Assembly (NCBI GenBank): GCA_040776905.1
Contig: JAXGZQ010000001.1
Coordinates: forward strand, 1,488,001-1,552,000
Origin: SLHU01 sp009929975
GTDB lineage: Bacteria; Bacillota; Clostridia; Saccharofermentanales; UBA5734
DNA length: 64,000 bases
Direction: 5' to 3'
Part shown: in pieces, positions 8,074-15,638 of the stretch
Position numbering within the stretch: position 1 is the stretch's first letter
Layout of the letters: every line of letters begins with the position of its first letter
Notes under the pieces: generated by a model
The model's input: only the letters and a program-made list of their open reading frames with translations
What the model was told of the DNA's origin: nothing
Databases searched by the model: none
Program-made: the position numbers and the translations under genes

Positions 8074-8988
8074 TTGAAACCGTCTTTCTGGAAGTACATT
8101 CTCTCCATGCTCCTGTTCGGACTGAACGGCATTGTCGCCAGCCGGATCGCGTTGAGCAGTTATGAGATTGTCTGGCTGCGAACCTTGTTCGGAAGCCTGT
8201 TTCTGATCGGGGTCTTTTTTCTCGGTCGAAGAACGATGGCGTTCCGGCATCACAGAAAATCATTCATCTATCTCATTTTGTCCGGCGTCTCGATGGGGAT
8301 CAGCTGGATGCTGCTATATGAGGCCTATCAATTGATCGGAGTCAGTATCGCCTCACTGCTTTATTATTGCAGCCCGGTTATTGTCATGATCCTGTCACCA
8401 ATTCTGTTTCGTGAGAGACTGACCAGGAACCGGGTGATCAGTTTTCTGGTGGTCCTGGCAGGTGTCTATCTGATCAACGGCCAGATGCCGCAGACCCAGC
8501 AGGCCGGCAGAGGCATTCTCTTTGGTCTGCTCTCCGCGCTGATGTATTCCGGCATGGTCATCTTCAATAAAAAAGCGCATGGAATTACGGGACTGGAAAA
8601 CGCTTCATTTCAGCTGCTGGTCAGCTTTCTGACGGTGACCGTCTTCATCGCTTTCAGGCATGGATTGACAATCCCGGCTGATTCGGTGAACTGGCCGGCG
8701 ATCCTGACACTCGGGCTGGTCAATACGGGTGTTGGCTGCTATCTGTATTTTTCCTCAATCGGCCATCTGCCGGCCCAGACCGTCGCGATTTTCAGTTATC
8801 TGGAGCTGCTTTCCGCGGTTCTGTTTTCGGTGCTGCTGCTGCGTGAGGTGCTGCACCCGCTGCAGATTGCCGGAGCGCTTATCATGATCGGCGGAGCGGT
8901 ATTCGCCCAGATATCCGTGAACAAAAGAACTCAGTCTGATCACGAGGCACAGGCAATTATGACTGAAAATTCGACTGACAGTATATAA
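8074..8988 (+). CDS. EamA/DMT-family transporter
   Basis: 304 residues starting at a TTG at 8074 with AAGGAAACC upstream. Ten hydrophobic segments arranged as two EamA repeats (about 1-140 and 150-280), with family phrases LLYEAYQLIGVSIASLLYY and the second-repeat ending ELLSAVLFSVLLLREVL. Such transporters move amino acids, nucleosides or other metabolites, usually outward. The gene is 11 bp after the BCCT stop and shares its promoter. The substrate is unknown. Confidence 0.9.
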   Translation: MKPSFWKYILSMLLFGLNGIVASRIALSSYEIVWLRTLFGSLFLIGVFFLGRRTMAFRHHRKSFIYLILSGVSMGISWMLLYEAYQLIGVSIASLLYYCSPVIVMILSPILFRERLTRNRVISFLVVLAGVYLINGQMPQTQQAGRGILFGLLSALMYSGMVIFNKKAHGITGLENASFQLLVSFLTVTVFIAFRHGLTIPADSVNWPAILTLGLVNTGVGCYLYFSSIGHLPAQTVAIFSYLELLSAVLFSVLLLREVLHPLQIAGALIMIGGAVFAQISVNKRTQSDHEAQAIMTENSTDSI

Positions 8989-9017
8989 AATAATCAACCA
9001 ACTATACGAATAGTGTC

Positions 9018-9045
9018 TTCAAACTCCGTTTTACGGCCGTATAAT
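9018..9045 (+). promoter_or_regulatory. Promoter of the XRE-TPR regulator
   Basis: -35 TTCAAA (9018-9023), 16-bp spacer, -10 TATAAT (9040-9045). It excludes the in-frame ATG at 9044 as the start because that codon lies in the -10 box. Confidence 0.62.
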
Positions 9046-9079
9046 GAAATTACAGCAGAGGAAACGGGGGAAACCAATC

Positions 9080-10183
9080 ATGATCAATCTTTCGACTAAT
9101 ATCCGGGCATTCCGTAAAGAACGCAAACTGACTCAGGAACAATTGGCTGAAGTACTGGGAGTGACTCTGGGTGCTGTTTCAAAGTGGGAACTTGGCGCGT
9201 CAATCCCGGATCTGACCCTGATTATTGAAATGGCGGACTTCTTTGAAACGTCGGTTGATTCGCTGCTTGGATACACTTGGTATAGCGGCAGCATCAATCA
9301 GACAATCGAACAGATCCGGCATTTGAGAAATGAGAAGAGATTCGATGAAGCCTCAATCGAAGCTGAAAAGGCACTGCAGAAACACCCGAATAATTTCGAT
9401 ATCGCCTATCAAAGCGCGATTCAGTACATGCTCAAAGGTGTGGAATACAGCTGTCAGAAAGCGTCGCGGCGTGCTCTTGAGCTTTTCGAGCGCGCGCTGG
9501 AGCTGATCGGGCAGAATAAGGATAAAAGCATCAATGAGTGGACATTGAAGAATCATATCGCTGATGTCTATGTGTTTCTTGGCAAGTACGAAGAAGCGAT
9601 TGAGCGGATGAAGGACAATAACATTGAAGGACTGAATAACGGACATATCGGGTTTACGATCGCCACAGCCCTGCATCAGCCGGAAGACGCATTGGGTTAT
9701 CTGTCTGACGCGCTGATTGATCATGTGATGAGAATTTTCCGATTGGTGACTGGCTATGCCAACGCGTATAGTGAGATGAAAGATTATGACTCAGCCATGA
9801 AGATTCTGCTGTGGAGCCGCGATCTTCTCAACGGATTGAGCCTTCCTGGTATCAATTCGTATCTGGATAAGGCAGACGCGCAGCTTCTGACCGCCTGCGC
9901 CGTCGTCGCGGCCCAGGATCAGGCGATGGATCAGGCACGGCATTATCTGATGCAGGCCGTCAGAGCAGCCCGGCGATTTGACGCACAACCGGATTATGGG
10001 TTTTCCGGTATCCGGTTTTATCACAGCAGCAAACCACACACGGCGTTTGACAGTTTCGGCAAAACGACCATGGAAGGCATCCACAGGATGATCTCGGAGC
10101 ATGAGGCAGAAAAAGATAGTTTACTGGAGATCATGGACGATTTGACGAACAGCAAGGCCATCATAAAGGAGAGCTCATCATGA
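9080..10183 (+). CDS. XRE-family helix-turn-helix regulator with TPR-like C-terminal domain
   Basis: About 367 residues. The start at 9080 (MINLSTNIRAF) follows GGGGGA and lies beyond the promoter; the upstream ATG at 9044 is in the -10 box. Residues 3-60 are a Cro/C1 helix-turn-helix (TQEQLAEVLGVTLGAVSKWELG). The rest is helical and repetitive, with EAEKALQKHPNNFDIAYQSA and KYEEAIERM patterns typical of TPR repeats. This resembles cytosolic regulators whose repeat domain binds a peptide or protein. It overlaps the next small gene by 4 bp (ATGA), so that product is the obvious candidate partner or target. Confidence 0.85.
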   Translation: MINLSTNIRAFRKERKLTQEQLAEVLGVTLGAVSKWELGASIPDLTLIIEMADFFETSVDSLLGYTWYSGSINQTIEQIRHLRNEKRFDEASIEAEKALQKHPNNFDIAYQSAIQYMLKGVEYSCQKASRRALELFERALELIGQNKDKSINEWTLKNHIADVYVFLGKYEEAIERMKDNNIEGLNNGHIGFTIATALHQPEDALGYLSDALIDHVMRIFRLVTGYANAYSEMKDYDSAMKILLWSRDLLNGLSLPGINSYLDKADAQLLTACAVVAAQDQAMDQARHYLMQAVRAARRFDAQPDYGFSGIRFYHSSKPHTAFDSFGKTTMEGIHRMISEHEAEKDSLLEIMDDLTNSKAIIKESSS

Positions 10184-10464
10184 ATATAAAACCGAATGAA
10201 TTAAATTGGCAGTCCCACACCCTTCAAATGACACAAAATCAATCTGATCACACAATACCGTTCCTGACCGGGCACGAAGCCTGGCAATGGTATCAAGGCG
10301 AAACCTGCTGGAACTGCGAGCCACTGCGGCGCGGCCAGCGCAAACCGAACCGATGGCTCCACCGGATCCTCAACCGGCTGCGGCGGCTATGGAACGCTTC
10401 CGATCAGACTGGCCGACACACGGATCGATATCAAACGGGAAAATCCTTTACACAAAGGGCGTGA
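10180..10464 (+). CDS. Small cationic hypothetical protein coupled to the XRE regulator
   Basis: 94 residues. Its ATG overlaps the regulator's TGA (ATGA at 10180-10183) and AAGGAGAG lies 7 nt upstream, so translation is well supported. The first half is polar with a Trp-rich patch (HEAWQWYQGETCWNCEP). The second half is strongly basic with a potential amphipathic helix (RWLHRILNRLRRLW). There is no signal peptide and no recognised domain. The stop codon lies inside the terminator stem that follows. It may be a regulator partner, but the family is unknown. Confidence 0.55.
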   Translation: MNIKPNELNWQSHTLQMTQNQSDHTIPFLTGHEAWQWYQGETCWNCEPLRRGQRKPNRWLHRILNRLRRLWNASDQTGRHTDRYQTGKSFTQRA

Positions 10465-10490
10465 TCGCACAAAAGGCATCACGCCTTTTG
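10453..10490 (+). terminator. Intrinsic terminator after the XRE operon
   Basis: A 13-bp stem, CAAAGGGCGTGAT (10453-10465) with ATCACGCCTTTTG (10478-10490), contains one G-U pair and a 12-nt loop. The T-rich descending arm and TTTTGT tail support termination, although the U-tract is short. Confidence 0.72.
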
Positions 10491-10530
10491 TCTGTTCAAT
10501 CGTCAAGCTGCTGAAAGATCGTTTCCACCA

Positions 10531-10577
10531 TTGTGTTTCTCAGCCGACTACGTTAGTATGTGTAAGCACTTACTAAC
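10531..10577 (+). promoter_or_regulatory. tetR/MMPL promoter with overlapping operator
   Basis: -35 TTGTGT (10531-10536), 17-bp spacer, -10 TAGTAT (10554-10559). A 26-bp near-palindrome at 10552-10577 has outer arms GTTAGTA and TACTAAC, with 10 of 13 positions symmetric overall. It covers the -10 and ends just before the ribosome site, as expected for autoregulation by the adjacent TetR protein. Confidence 0.68.
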
Positions 10578-10591
10578 ATGGAGGTGAAACA

Positions 10592-11137
10592 ATGCGTTCT
10601 CATCAAGTGAAACGGTCAAAAGAAAATCGAAGAAAACAGATACTGGAAACCGCCAAGACGGTTTTTATCGAGAAAGGCTATGCCTCGGCCACGACCGCCG
10701 GAATCGCGAAAGCGGCGAATATCGCTGAAGTGACACTTTTTCGTTATTTCTCGTCCAAACGTGAACTGTTTGAGTCAATATTTGAGCCCTTTCTGAATGA
10801 TTCAATCAACAACCAGGTTGTGCTTGATGAACATCAATCGATTGAAGCGCAGGTGTATGATCTGCTGGATAGGAAAACAGCGTTCATCAGTGCTCATCAG
10901 GGAGAAATCAAATTACTCCTTGTTGAACATGAGCGGCTCGATCTGCAGGAAAACTATATCGCGATCATGAGTGAGCATGTTAAACGCCAGCTGCTGGATC
11001 TGAAGGTACACGTGGATGATGCCTATCACATGCGTATCCTGGTCGGCATGCTGTTATCATTTCTCTATTTCCCGGCCAAAACAAAACAAGAAAAAGATAT
11101 CTTTATCAAAAATACCGTCAATCTGTTAATCGGTTGA
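10592..11137 (+). CDS. TetR/AcrR-family transcriptional repressor
   Basis: 181 residues with a GGAGGTGA ribosome site. The N-terminal helix-turn-helix (about residues 12-58) reads ILETAKTVFIEKGY, then TAGIAKAANIAEVTLFRYFSSKRELF, the standard TetR pattern. The C-terminal ligand and dimer domain is variable, as expected. The gene precedes the MMPL exporter by 7 bp to its first possible start, and a palindrome overlaps the common promoter, so it most likely represses itself and the exporter until a ligand binds. Confidence 0.92.
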   Translation: MRSHQVKRSKENRRKQILETAKTVFIEKGYASATTAGIAKAANIAEVTLFRYFSSKRELFESIFEPFLNDSINNQVVLDEHQSIEAQVYDLLDRKTAFISAHQGEIKLLLVEHERLDLQENYIAIMSEHVKRQLLDLKVHVDDAYHMRILVGMLLSFLYFPAKTKQEKDIFIKNTVNLLIG

Positions 11138-11156
11138 CAAGAAGATGGAGTCAGTC

Positions 11157-13982
11157 ATGAAATCACTTTTCGGAAAAATCGGGTCTTCAATTCATAAGAA
11201 TCCATTCAAGCTGCTGTTTCTCTTCATACTGATCATGGTCGCCATGATCGTCGGCGCGACCAGGATCGAAATGGCGACAGGGAATGAAACCTTGGTACAA
11301 AGCGATGATCCTGTTTATATAGCGACGGAAAAAATGGAGTCAACGTTTGGCGGGGATTCCGTTCTGGTGCTAATTGAGTCGTCAGATGAAAAAAACCTGC
11401 TGACGGTTGAAAATATGAAGCAGTTGTACACGATTGAGCAGCAGCTGGGGTATGAGGACGATATCTTTTCCATCATGAGTCCCGCAGCAATCGTCCATCA
11501 GATCAGCGACAAGCAGAAAGACCTGTTGATCGAAAATGTTGTCAGTATGAGCGACGGACTGTTGACGATGGGTGATTCACTCAGTGATATCGGCCTTAAT
11601 CTACAGTCACTCGATCTGGTGGATCCCCGTGCTATGCTTGAACAGCTCGATCAGCTCAGTGGACTGACTGAAAAATTCAACCAGTTGAGCACCGGCCAGC
11701 AGCAGATGACGAACGGGTTGGGCCGTCTTGAGACAAATCTGAAACAAACCTCGACCGGACTAGCTGGCTTATCGGACCAGCTTCGGCAGATGGCGTCTTC
11801 AATGCCTGAGCAGCAGGCCGCACCGCTTCTGGCTGTCAGCGAGCAATTAAAACAGACCTCGTCCGGACTGGCGTCCATGAGCACGAACACACAACCCATG
11901 CAGGAGGCCGCGTCCAATACATCAGACGCTCTGGACACCATTTCAGCCAATCTGGCCGATACGCTTTCCGGCATCAACGATAGTTTTTCAACCTCATTAT
12001 CACCTGACCAGCTCAATGAAATGGCCGCCGGATTCCTGACGATGGGTGATCAGCTGAAGCAACTGTCGGCAGGGCTGGACACCATCGCTGACAAGAGCGC
12101 GATGCTGGAGGCGACGGTTGTTTCAACACAATCTGAGCTTGACCAGATCTTTTATGATGAAGACGGACATCTGAAAACCGTGTTCGACGATGTTGTCCTC
12201 AGTCCCCATCAAATGATGATGGTCGTCAAGATGGATGGCAATCTGGATGATCAGCGGAAAGACGAACTGACATCAACAATTTCTGATGTCCTTGGCGACG
12301 CCGAATTTGAAGAGGCCGAGGTCATTGTATCGGGCAAGTCTGTTCTGGATCTTTCACTGAAAGCTGAAATGAAATCCAGCATGATGATGATGGTGGCACT
12401 GGCCGTTCTGATCATGTTCCTGGTGCTGGCGCTGATCTTCAGGGTTAAATGGAGAATGCTCAGTCTCGGCGTCATTTTTGTGTCGGTCATCGCGACACTG
12501 GGATTCATGGGTTGGGTCAGTGTTCCGGTCACCATGGTTTCAATGGCCGTTTTTCCGATTCTGATCGGATTGGGCATTGACTATTCCATCCAGTTTCATA
12601 ATCGGTTTGAAGAAGAAGGCGATATCGAAACGACATCACGGCACATCGGGAAAGCCGTCTTTGTCGCGGTGGTCGCGACCATGCTCGGGTTCATCTCGCT
12701 GCTGTCATCACCGGTACCGATGATTCAGGATTTTGGCAAGATGCTGACGATCGGCGTGTTCATCAGTTTTCTGGGCAGTTTGTTTTTACTGCTGCCGACT
12801 CTCAGAGCGGCTCAGTTTGTGCAAAGCAAAGGAAAAACCATTCGCCACCAACCGAAAACCGATTCGCAGTCCTTCATGCATCGGGCTCTGGCCAAAGGCG
12901 CCCGGGTAACGATCAAGTTCCGCTATCTCATTTTGATTGTGTTTCTGGCGGTTGCGGGATTTGGCGTTTATGTCGACTCGAAGATATCCGTTGAAACGAA
13001 TATCGAAACCTTTATGCCGCAGGATCTGCCGGCGCTTGATGATATCCGGGATGTCCGCGGTGTGATCGAGAGCACTGATCAGATTGTTGTTTATTTTGAA
13101 GATGAAAACGTTCTGACAGAGCAGAACTATCGCTATATGCGTGATAAAGCCGACGAGCTGCTGGCAGAGAACGCGGATCAGATATCCGACGTTAAAAGCA
13201 TCAGCCAACTGGTGAGCTCCGGAGCCAACTCGGAAGCACTGGATATCGACGAACAACTGGAGTTCATCAGCGATCTGCCTGATTCACAGCGCGGGATGTT
13301 CATCAGTTCGGATGACCGAAAGGCGATTATCATTCTACAGATCAGGCCGCTGACTACACAGGCACTTGAGGCCCTCATTATGGATGTCAACGATGTGTTC
13401 AGCGACGCTGATATGACGGTTTCCCTGACCGGCAAGAGCATGCTGGATGTAGAAATGGTCGGCGGTTTGACTGAAGGCCGTGTCAGGATGACATTGATCG
13501 GTATCGTTCTGGTTCTTGCCGCGCTGCTCCTCCTGTATCGCCACCCGATCAAAGCGCTGCTGCCGATTATTCCGGTCATGATGATCATTGGCATATCCAG
13601 CGCCATCATGTATGTCCTTGATGTCGATTGGACACCGATCACCGCGACACTGGGAGCGCTGGTTCTGGGTATGGGAACAGAAATGACGATTATGATGATG
13701 GAGCGTTATCTTGAAGATCGCCAGAATGGCAAGAGTAAAATTGACGCGATCCAACAGTCAGTAGCCAAAATCGGAAAAGCCATCCTGGCGTCAGGACTCA
13801 CAACCATCGGTGGCTTTTCGGTACTCCTGTTTTCGAGCTTTGCGATTCTGCAGGATTTCGGCCTGATGACGATGGTGAATATTTCACTGGCTCTAATCAG
13901 CACATTTGTCGTTTTGCCACCGCTGCTGTACATTTTTGACGGTTTGCTGGTCAAAAATCAGACCCAACAGCAGAAAGACTGA
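11157..13982 (+). CDS. MMPL/RND-superfamily (HAE3-type) membrane exporter
   Basis: About 941 residues. The ATG at 11157 (MKSLFGKIGSS) has GGAG 8 nt upstream; an in-frame ATG at 11145 is possible. Two homologous halves each have one leading helix, an extracellular domain and a five-helix sterol-sensing-like bundle, with the second-helix cluster near residues 405-570 and again near 780-925. The first extracellular domain carries a long Gln/Ser/Thr/Leu heptad-like segment (about 150-330, repeats such as LSTGQQQMTNGLGRL), likely a coiled coil. Family members export lipids or amphiphiles using the proton gradient. It is probably controlled by the adjacent TetR protein. Confidence 0.9.
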   Translation: MKSLFGKIGSSIHKNPFKLLFLFILIMVAMIVGATRIEMATGNETLVQSDDPVYIATEKMESTFGGDSVLVLIESSDEKNLLTVENMKQLYTIEQQLGYEDDIFSIMSPAAIVHQISDKQKDLLIENVVSMSDGLLTMGDSLSDIGLNLQSLDLVDPRAMLEQLDQLSGLTEKFNQLSTGQQQMTNGLGRLETNLKQTSTGLAGLSDQLRQMASSMPEQQAAPLLAVSEQLKQTSSGLASMSTNTQPMQEAASNTSDALDTISANLADTLSGINDSFSTSLSPDQLNEMAAGFLTMGDQLKQLSAGLDTIADKSAMLEATVVSTQSELDQIFYDEDGHLKTVFDDVVLSPHQMMMVVKMDGNLDDQRKDELTSTISDVLGDAEFEEAEVIVSGKSVLDLSLKAEMKSSMMMMVALAVLIMFLVLALIFRVKWRMLSLGVIFVSVIATLGFMGWVSVPVTMVSMAVFPILIGLGIDYSIQFHNRFEEEGDIETTSRHIGKAVFVAVVATMLGFISLLSSPVPMIQDFGKMLTIGVFISFLGSLFLLLPTLRAAQFVQSKGKTIRHQPKTDSQSFMHRALAKGARVTIKFRYLILIVFLAVAGFGVYVDSKISVETNIETFMPQDLPALDDIRDVRGVIESTDQIVVYFEDENVLTEQNYRYMRDKADELLAENADQISDVKSISQLVSSGANSEALDIDEQLEFISDLPDSQRGMFISSDDRKAIIILQIRPLTTQALEALIMDVNDVFSDADMTVSLTGKSMLDVEMVGGLTEGRVRMTLIGIVLVLAALLLLYRHPIKALLPIIPVMMIIGISSAIMYVLDVDWTPITATLGALVLGMGTEMTIMMMERYLEDRQNGKSKIDAIQQSVAKIGKAILASGLTTIGGFSVLLFSSFAILQDFGLMTMVNISLALISTFVVLPPLLYIFDGLLVKNQTQQQKD

Positions 13983-14046
13983 AGAAGATGGATGGATTGT
14001 ATTAGAATAACAGAATGAACAAGGTCAATGATTGGAGGAAACTGGT

Positions 14047-14880
14047 ATGGCATACGTTCAGGGACTGCGGCGAGGAACCTCACTATCATTCAATCGAAAG
14101 ATCGATCGAGAGGTACTGCATAATATCAAGACAGCCGGGATTTCCACTGTCGAATTGTCGTTTGGATATGACGTGTACATGAACCAGATCGACTTTCCGC
14201 GAAACTGGCGGATTTATGCAGACATGGCCCGCGACGAGGGGGTTGAGCTCTGGTCGATCCATTTGCCGTTTTCCGCTCACCTCGATATCTCACATCCGGA
14301 TGATGAACTGCGGTCGATCACCTTGCACACCAACCGGCGCCTGATTGAGGCGGCCGGCCAGGCCGGCATCCAGGTGGCCGTGCTCCATCCCAGCAGTGAG
14401 CCGATCGCTAATGAGGATCGGCCGGAACGGATGCGGCGCAGTCGTGAAGCCATCGGCTTGCTGCAGTCTGAGTGTGCTCGGGCAGGGCTCAGGCTCGCGG
14501 TTGAGAATCTGCCGCGAACCTGCCTGTGCAATCGATCGGCCGAAATGGTGGATCTGCTGCAGGGGACCGATGCCGGAATCGTCTTCGACACCAATCATTC
14601 ATTAATTGAAGATAATGTCAGTTTTCTCGCGACGCTGGTCGACAGCGGACTGTGCATTGAATCGCTTCATATCTCGGACTACGATTTCATTGACGAGCGG
14701 CATCGGCTGCCGGGCGACGGTCTCAATGACTGGAAGGGCCTTTTCGCGCAGCTTGAGCGAGCGGGATACACCGGGCCGCTGCTCTACGAAGTGTCTCATC
14801 AGCCGGCGGATCGTGAGCCGATTTCACTTGACCAGCTGGTCGAGAACATGCGCCGGCTCACCGCGGGGATCATTGCCTGA
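14047..14880 (+). CDS. Sugar phosphate isomerase/epimerase-like TIM barrel (AP endonuclease 2 family)
   Basis: About 277 residues from the ATG at 14047, which follows GGAGGAAA; the earlier TTG at 14032 overlaps that ribosome site. The TIM-barrel metal positions are visible: His in VLHPSSEP, Glu in LAVENLPR, Asp and His in IVFDTNHS, His in LHISDYDF, and Glu in LLYEVSHQ. These proteins interconvert keto-sugars or sugar derivatives using a divalent metal. The substrate is unknown. It ends 11 bp past the stop of the convergent Crp-type gene, and no sugar-specific partner is adjacent. Confidence 0.82.
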   Translation: MAYVQGLRRGTSLSFNRKIDREVLHNIKTAGISTVELSFGYDVYMNQIDFPRNWRIYADMARDEGVELWSIHLPFSAHLDISHPDDELRSITLHTNRRLIEAAGQAGIQVAVLHPSSEPIANEDRPERMRRSREAIGLLQSECARAGLRLAVENLPRTCLCNRSAEMVDLLQGTDAGIVFDTNHSLIEDNVSFLATLVDSGLCIESLHISDYDFIDERHRLPGDGLNDWKGLFAQLERAGYTGPLLYEVSHQPADREPISLDQLVENMRRLTAGIIA

Positions 14881-15541
14881 ACTGCTGCAGCGCGCTCTCA
14901 TCAATAACCTGAATCGTCTTTCTTCCGGTCAAGATAAGCCCGCTGGCTTTCAGCTGCGCGCAGGCCCGGGCGGTCTGGACACGTGAAGCGCTGATCGCCG
15001 AGGCCAGGCTTTCCTGTGTCATCGGGATGCAGCGGGGTTTATCCGCCGGTACGCTTTCAAGGTAAAGGCACATAAAATTCACCAGTCGTGTCTTGATATC
15101 AAGGACGGCCAGCTTTTCACTCTCATAGCACATCAGGCGCAGCACATCACCGACATACAGCATCAGATCGGTCGCGAACGGAGGATGATTGAGGCATAAA
15201 GTATGCAGCTGGGGCTGTGTAATTGCCAGGACATGAATTTTGGTCATCGCCTCGGTTGTGACCAGTGAGACTTCACCGCCCCGCAGATCATCAAGCACAA
15301 AGAGTGAATTAGCCATGTGATAGCCGAGCAGCCGGACATAGCCATTCGCATTGGTCGTATAGACCCGTACCAGTCCGTCGAGCAGAAAATAGACATAAGA
15401 AGAAGGGATGCCGCTCTTGCTGATGAGTCCGCCTGCTTCAATTTCGATGGGAGGCGGCGTGGACGCAAGCAGCAGATTTCGCCATGGGCTCAGATTATCC
15501 TGCATGATATACCGTACGGGCTCTGATGATTGAATAATCAC
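14870..15541 (-). CDS. Crp/Fnr-family transcriptional regulator
   Basis: About 223 residues. A GTG at 15541 has GAGGTGA at good spacing; an ATG at 15505 lacks a clear ribosome site but would leave a palindrome outside the gene. Residues about 25-120 form a cNMP-type beta roll, a long dimerisation helix follows, and the C-terminal winged helix (about 165-215) contains LASAISASRVQTARACAQL. No FNR-like N-terminal Cys cluster is present. It is divergent from the Fe-S flavoenzyme, which is its likely target. Confidence 0.85.
   Translation of the reverse strand: MIIQSSEPVRYIMQDNLSPWRNLLLASTPPPIEIEAGGLISKSGIPSSYVYFLLDGLVRVYTTNANGYVRLLGYHMANSLFVLDDLRGGEVSLVTTEAMTKIHVLAITQPQLHTLCLNHPPFATDLMLYVGDVLRLMCYESEKLAVLDIKTRLVNFMCLYLESVPADKPRCIPMTQESLASAISASRVQTARACAQLKASGLILTGRKTIQVIDESALQQFRQ
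15527..15540. promoter_or_regulatory. Possible Crp/Fnr-type binding site
   Basis: TGATTGAATAATCA has arms TGATT and AATCA around a 4-bp centre, in the region between the divergent Crp-type regulator and flavoenzyme genes. It resembles the spacing of FNR-type boxes, but it lies within the reading frame if the regulator starts at 15541. Confidence 0.3.
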
Positions 15542-15638
15542 AACAATCACCTCATCCAGTTCATTGTATCATGTGATATCGAGCGTCTCAACGATCTTCC
15601 TGATAATGGAAATAACGACGGATAGGGAGGGTTTATTT

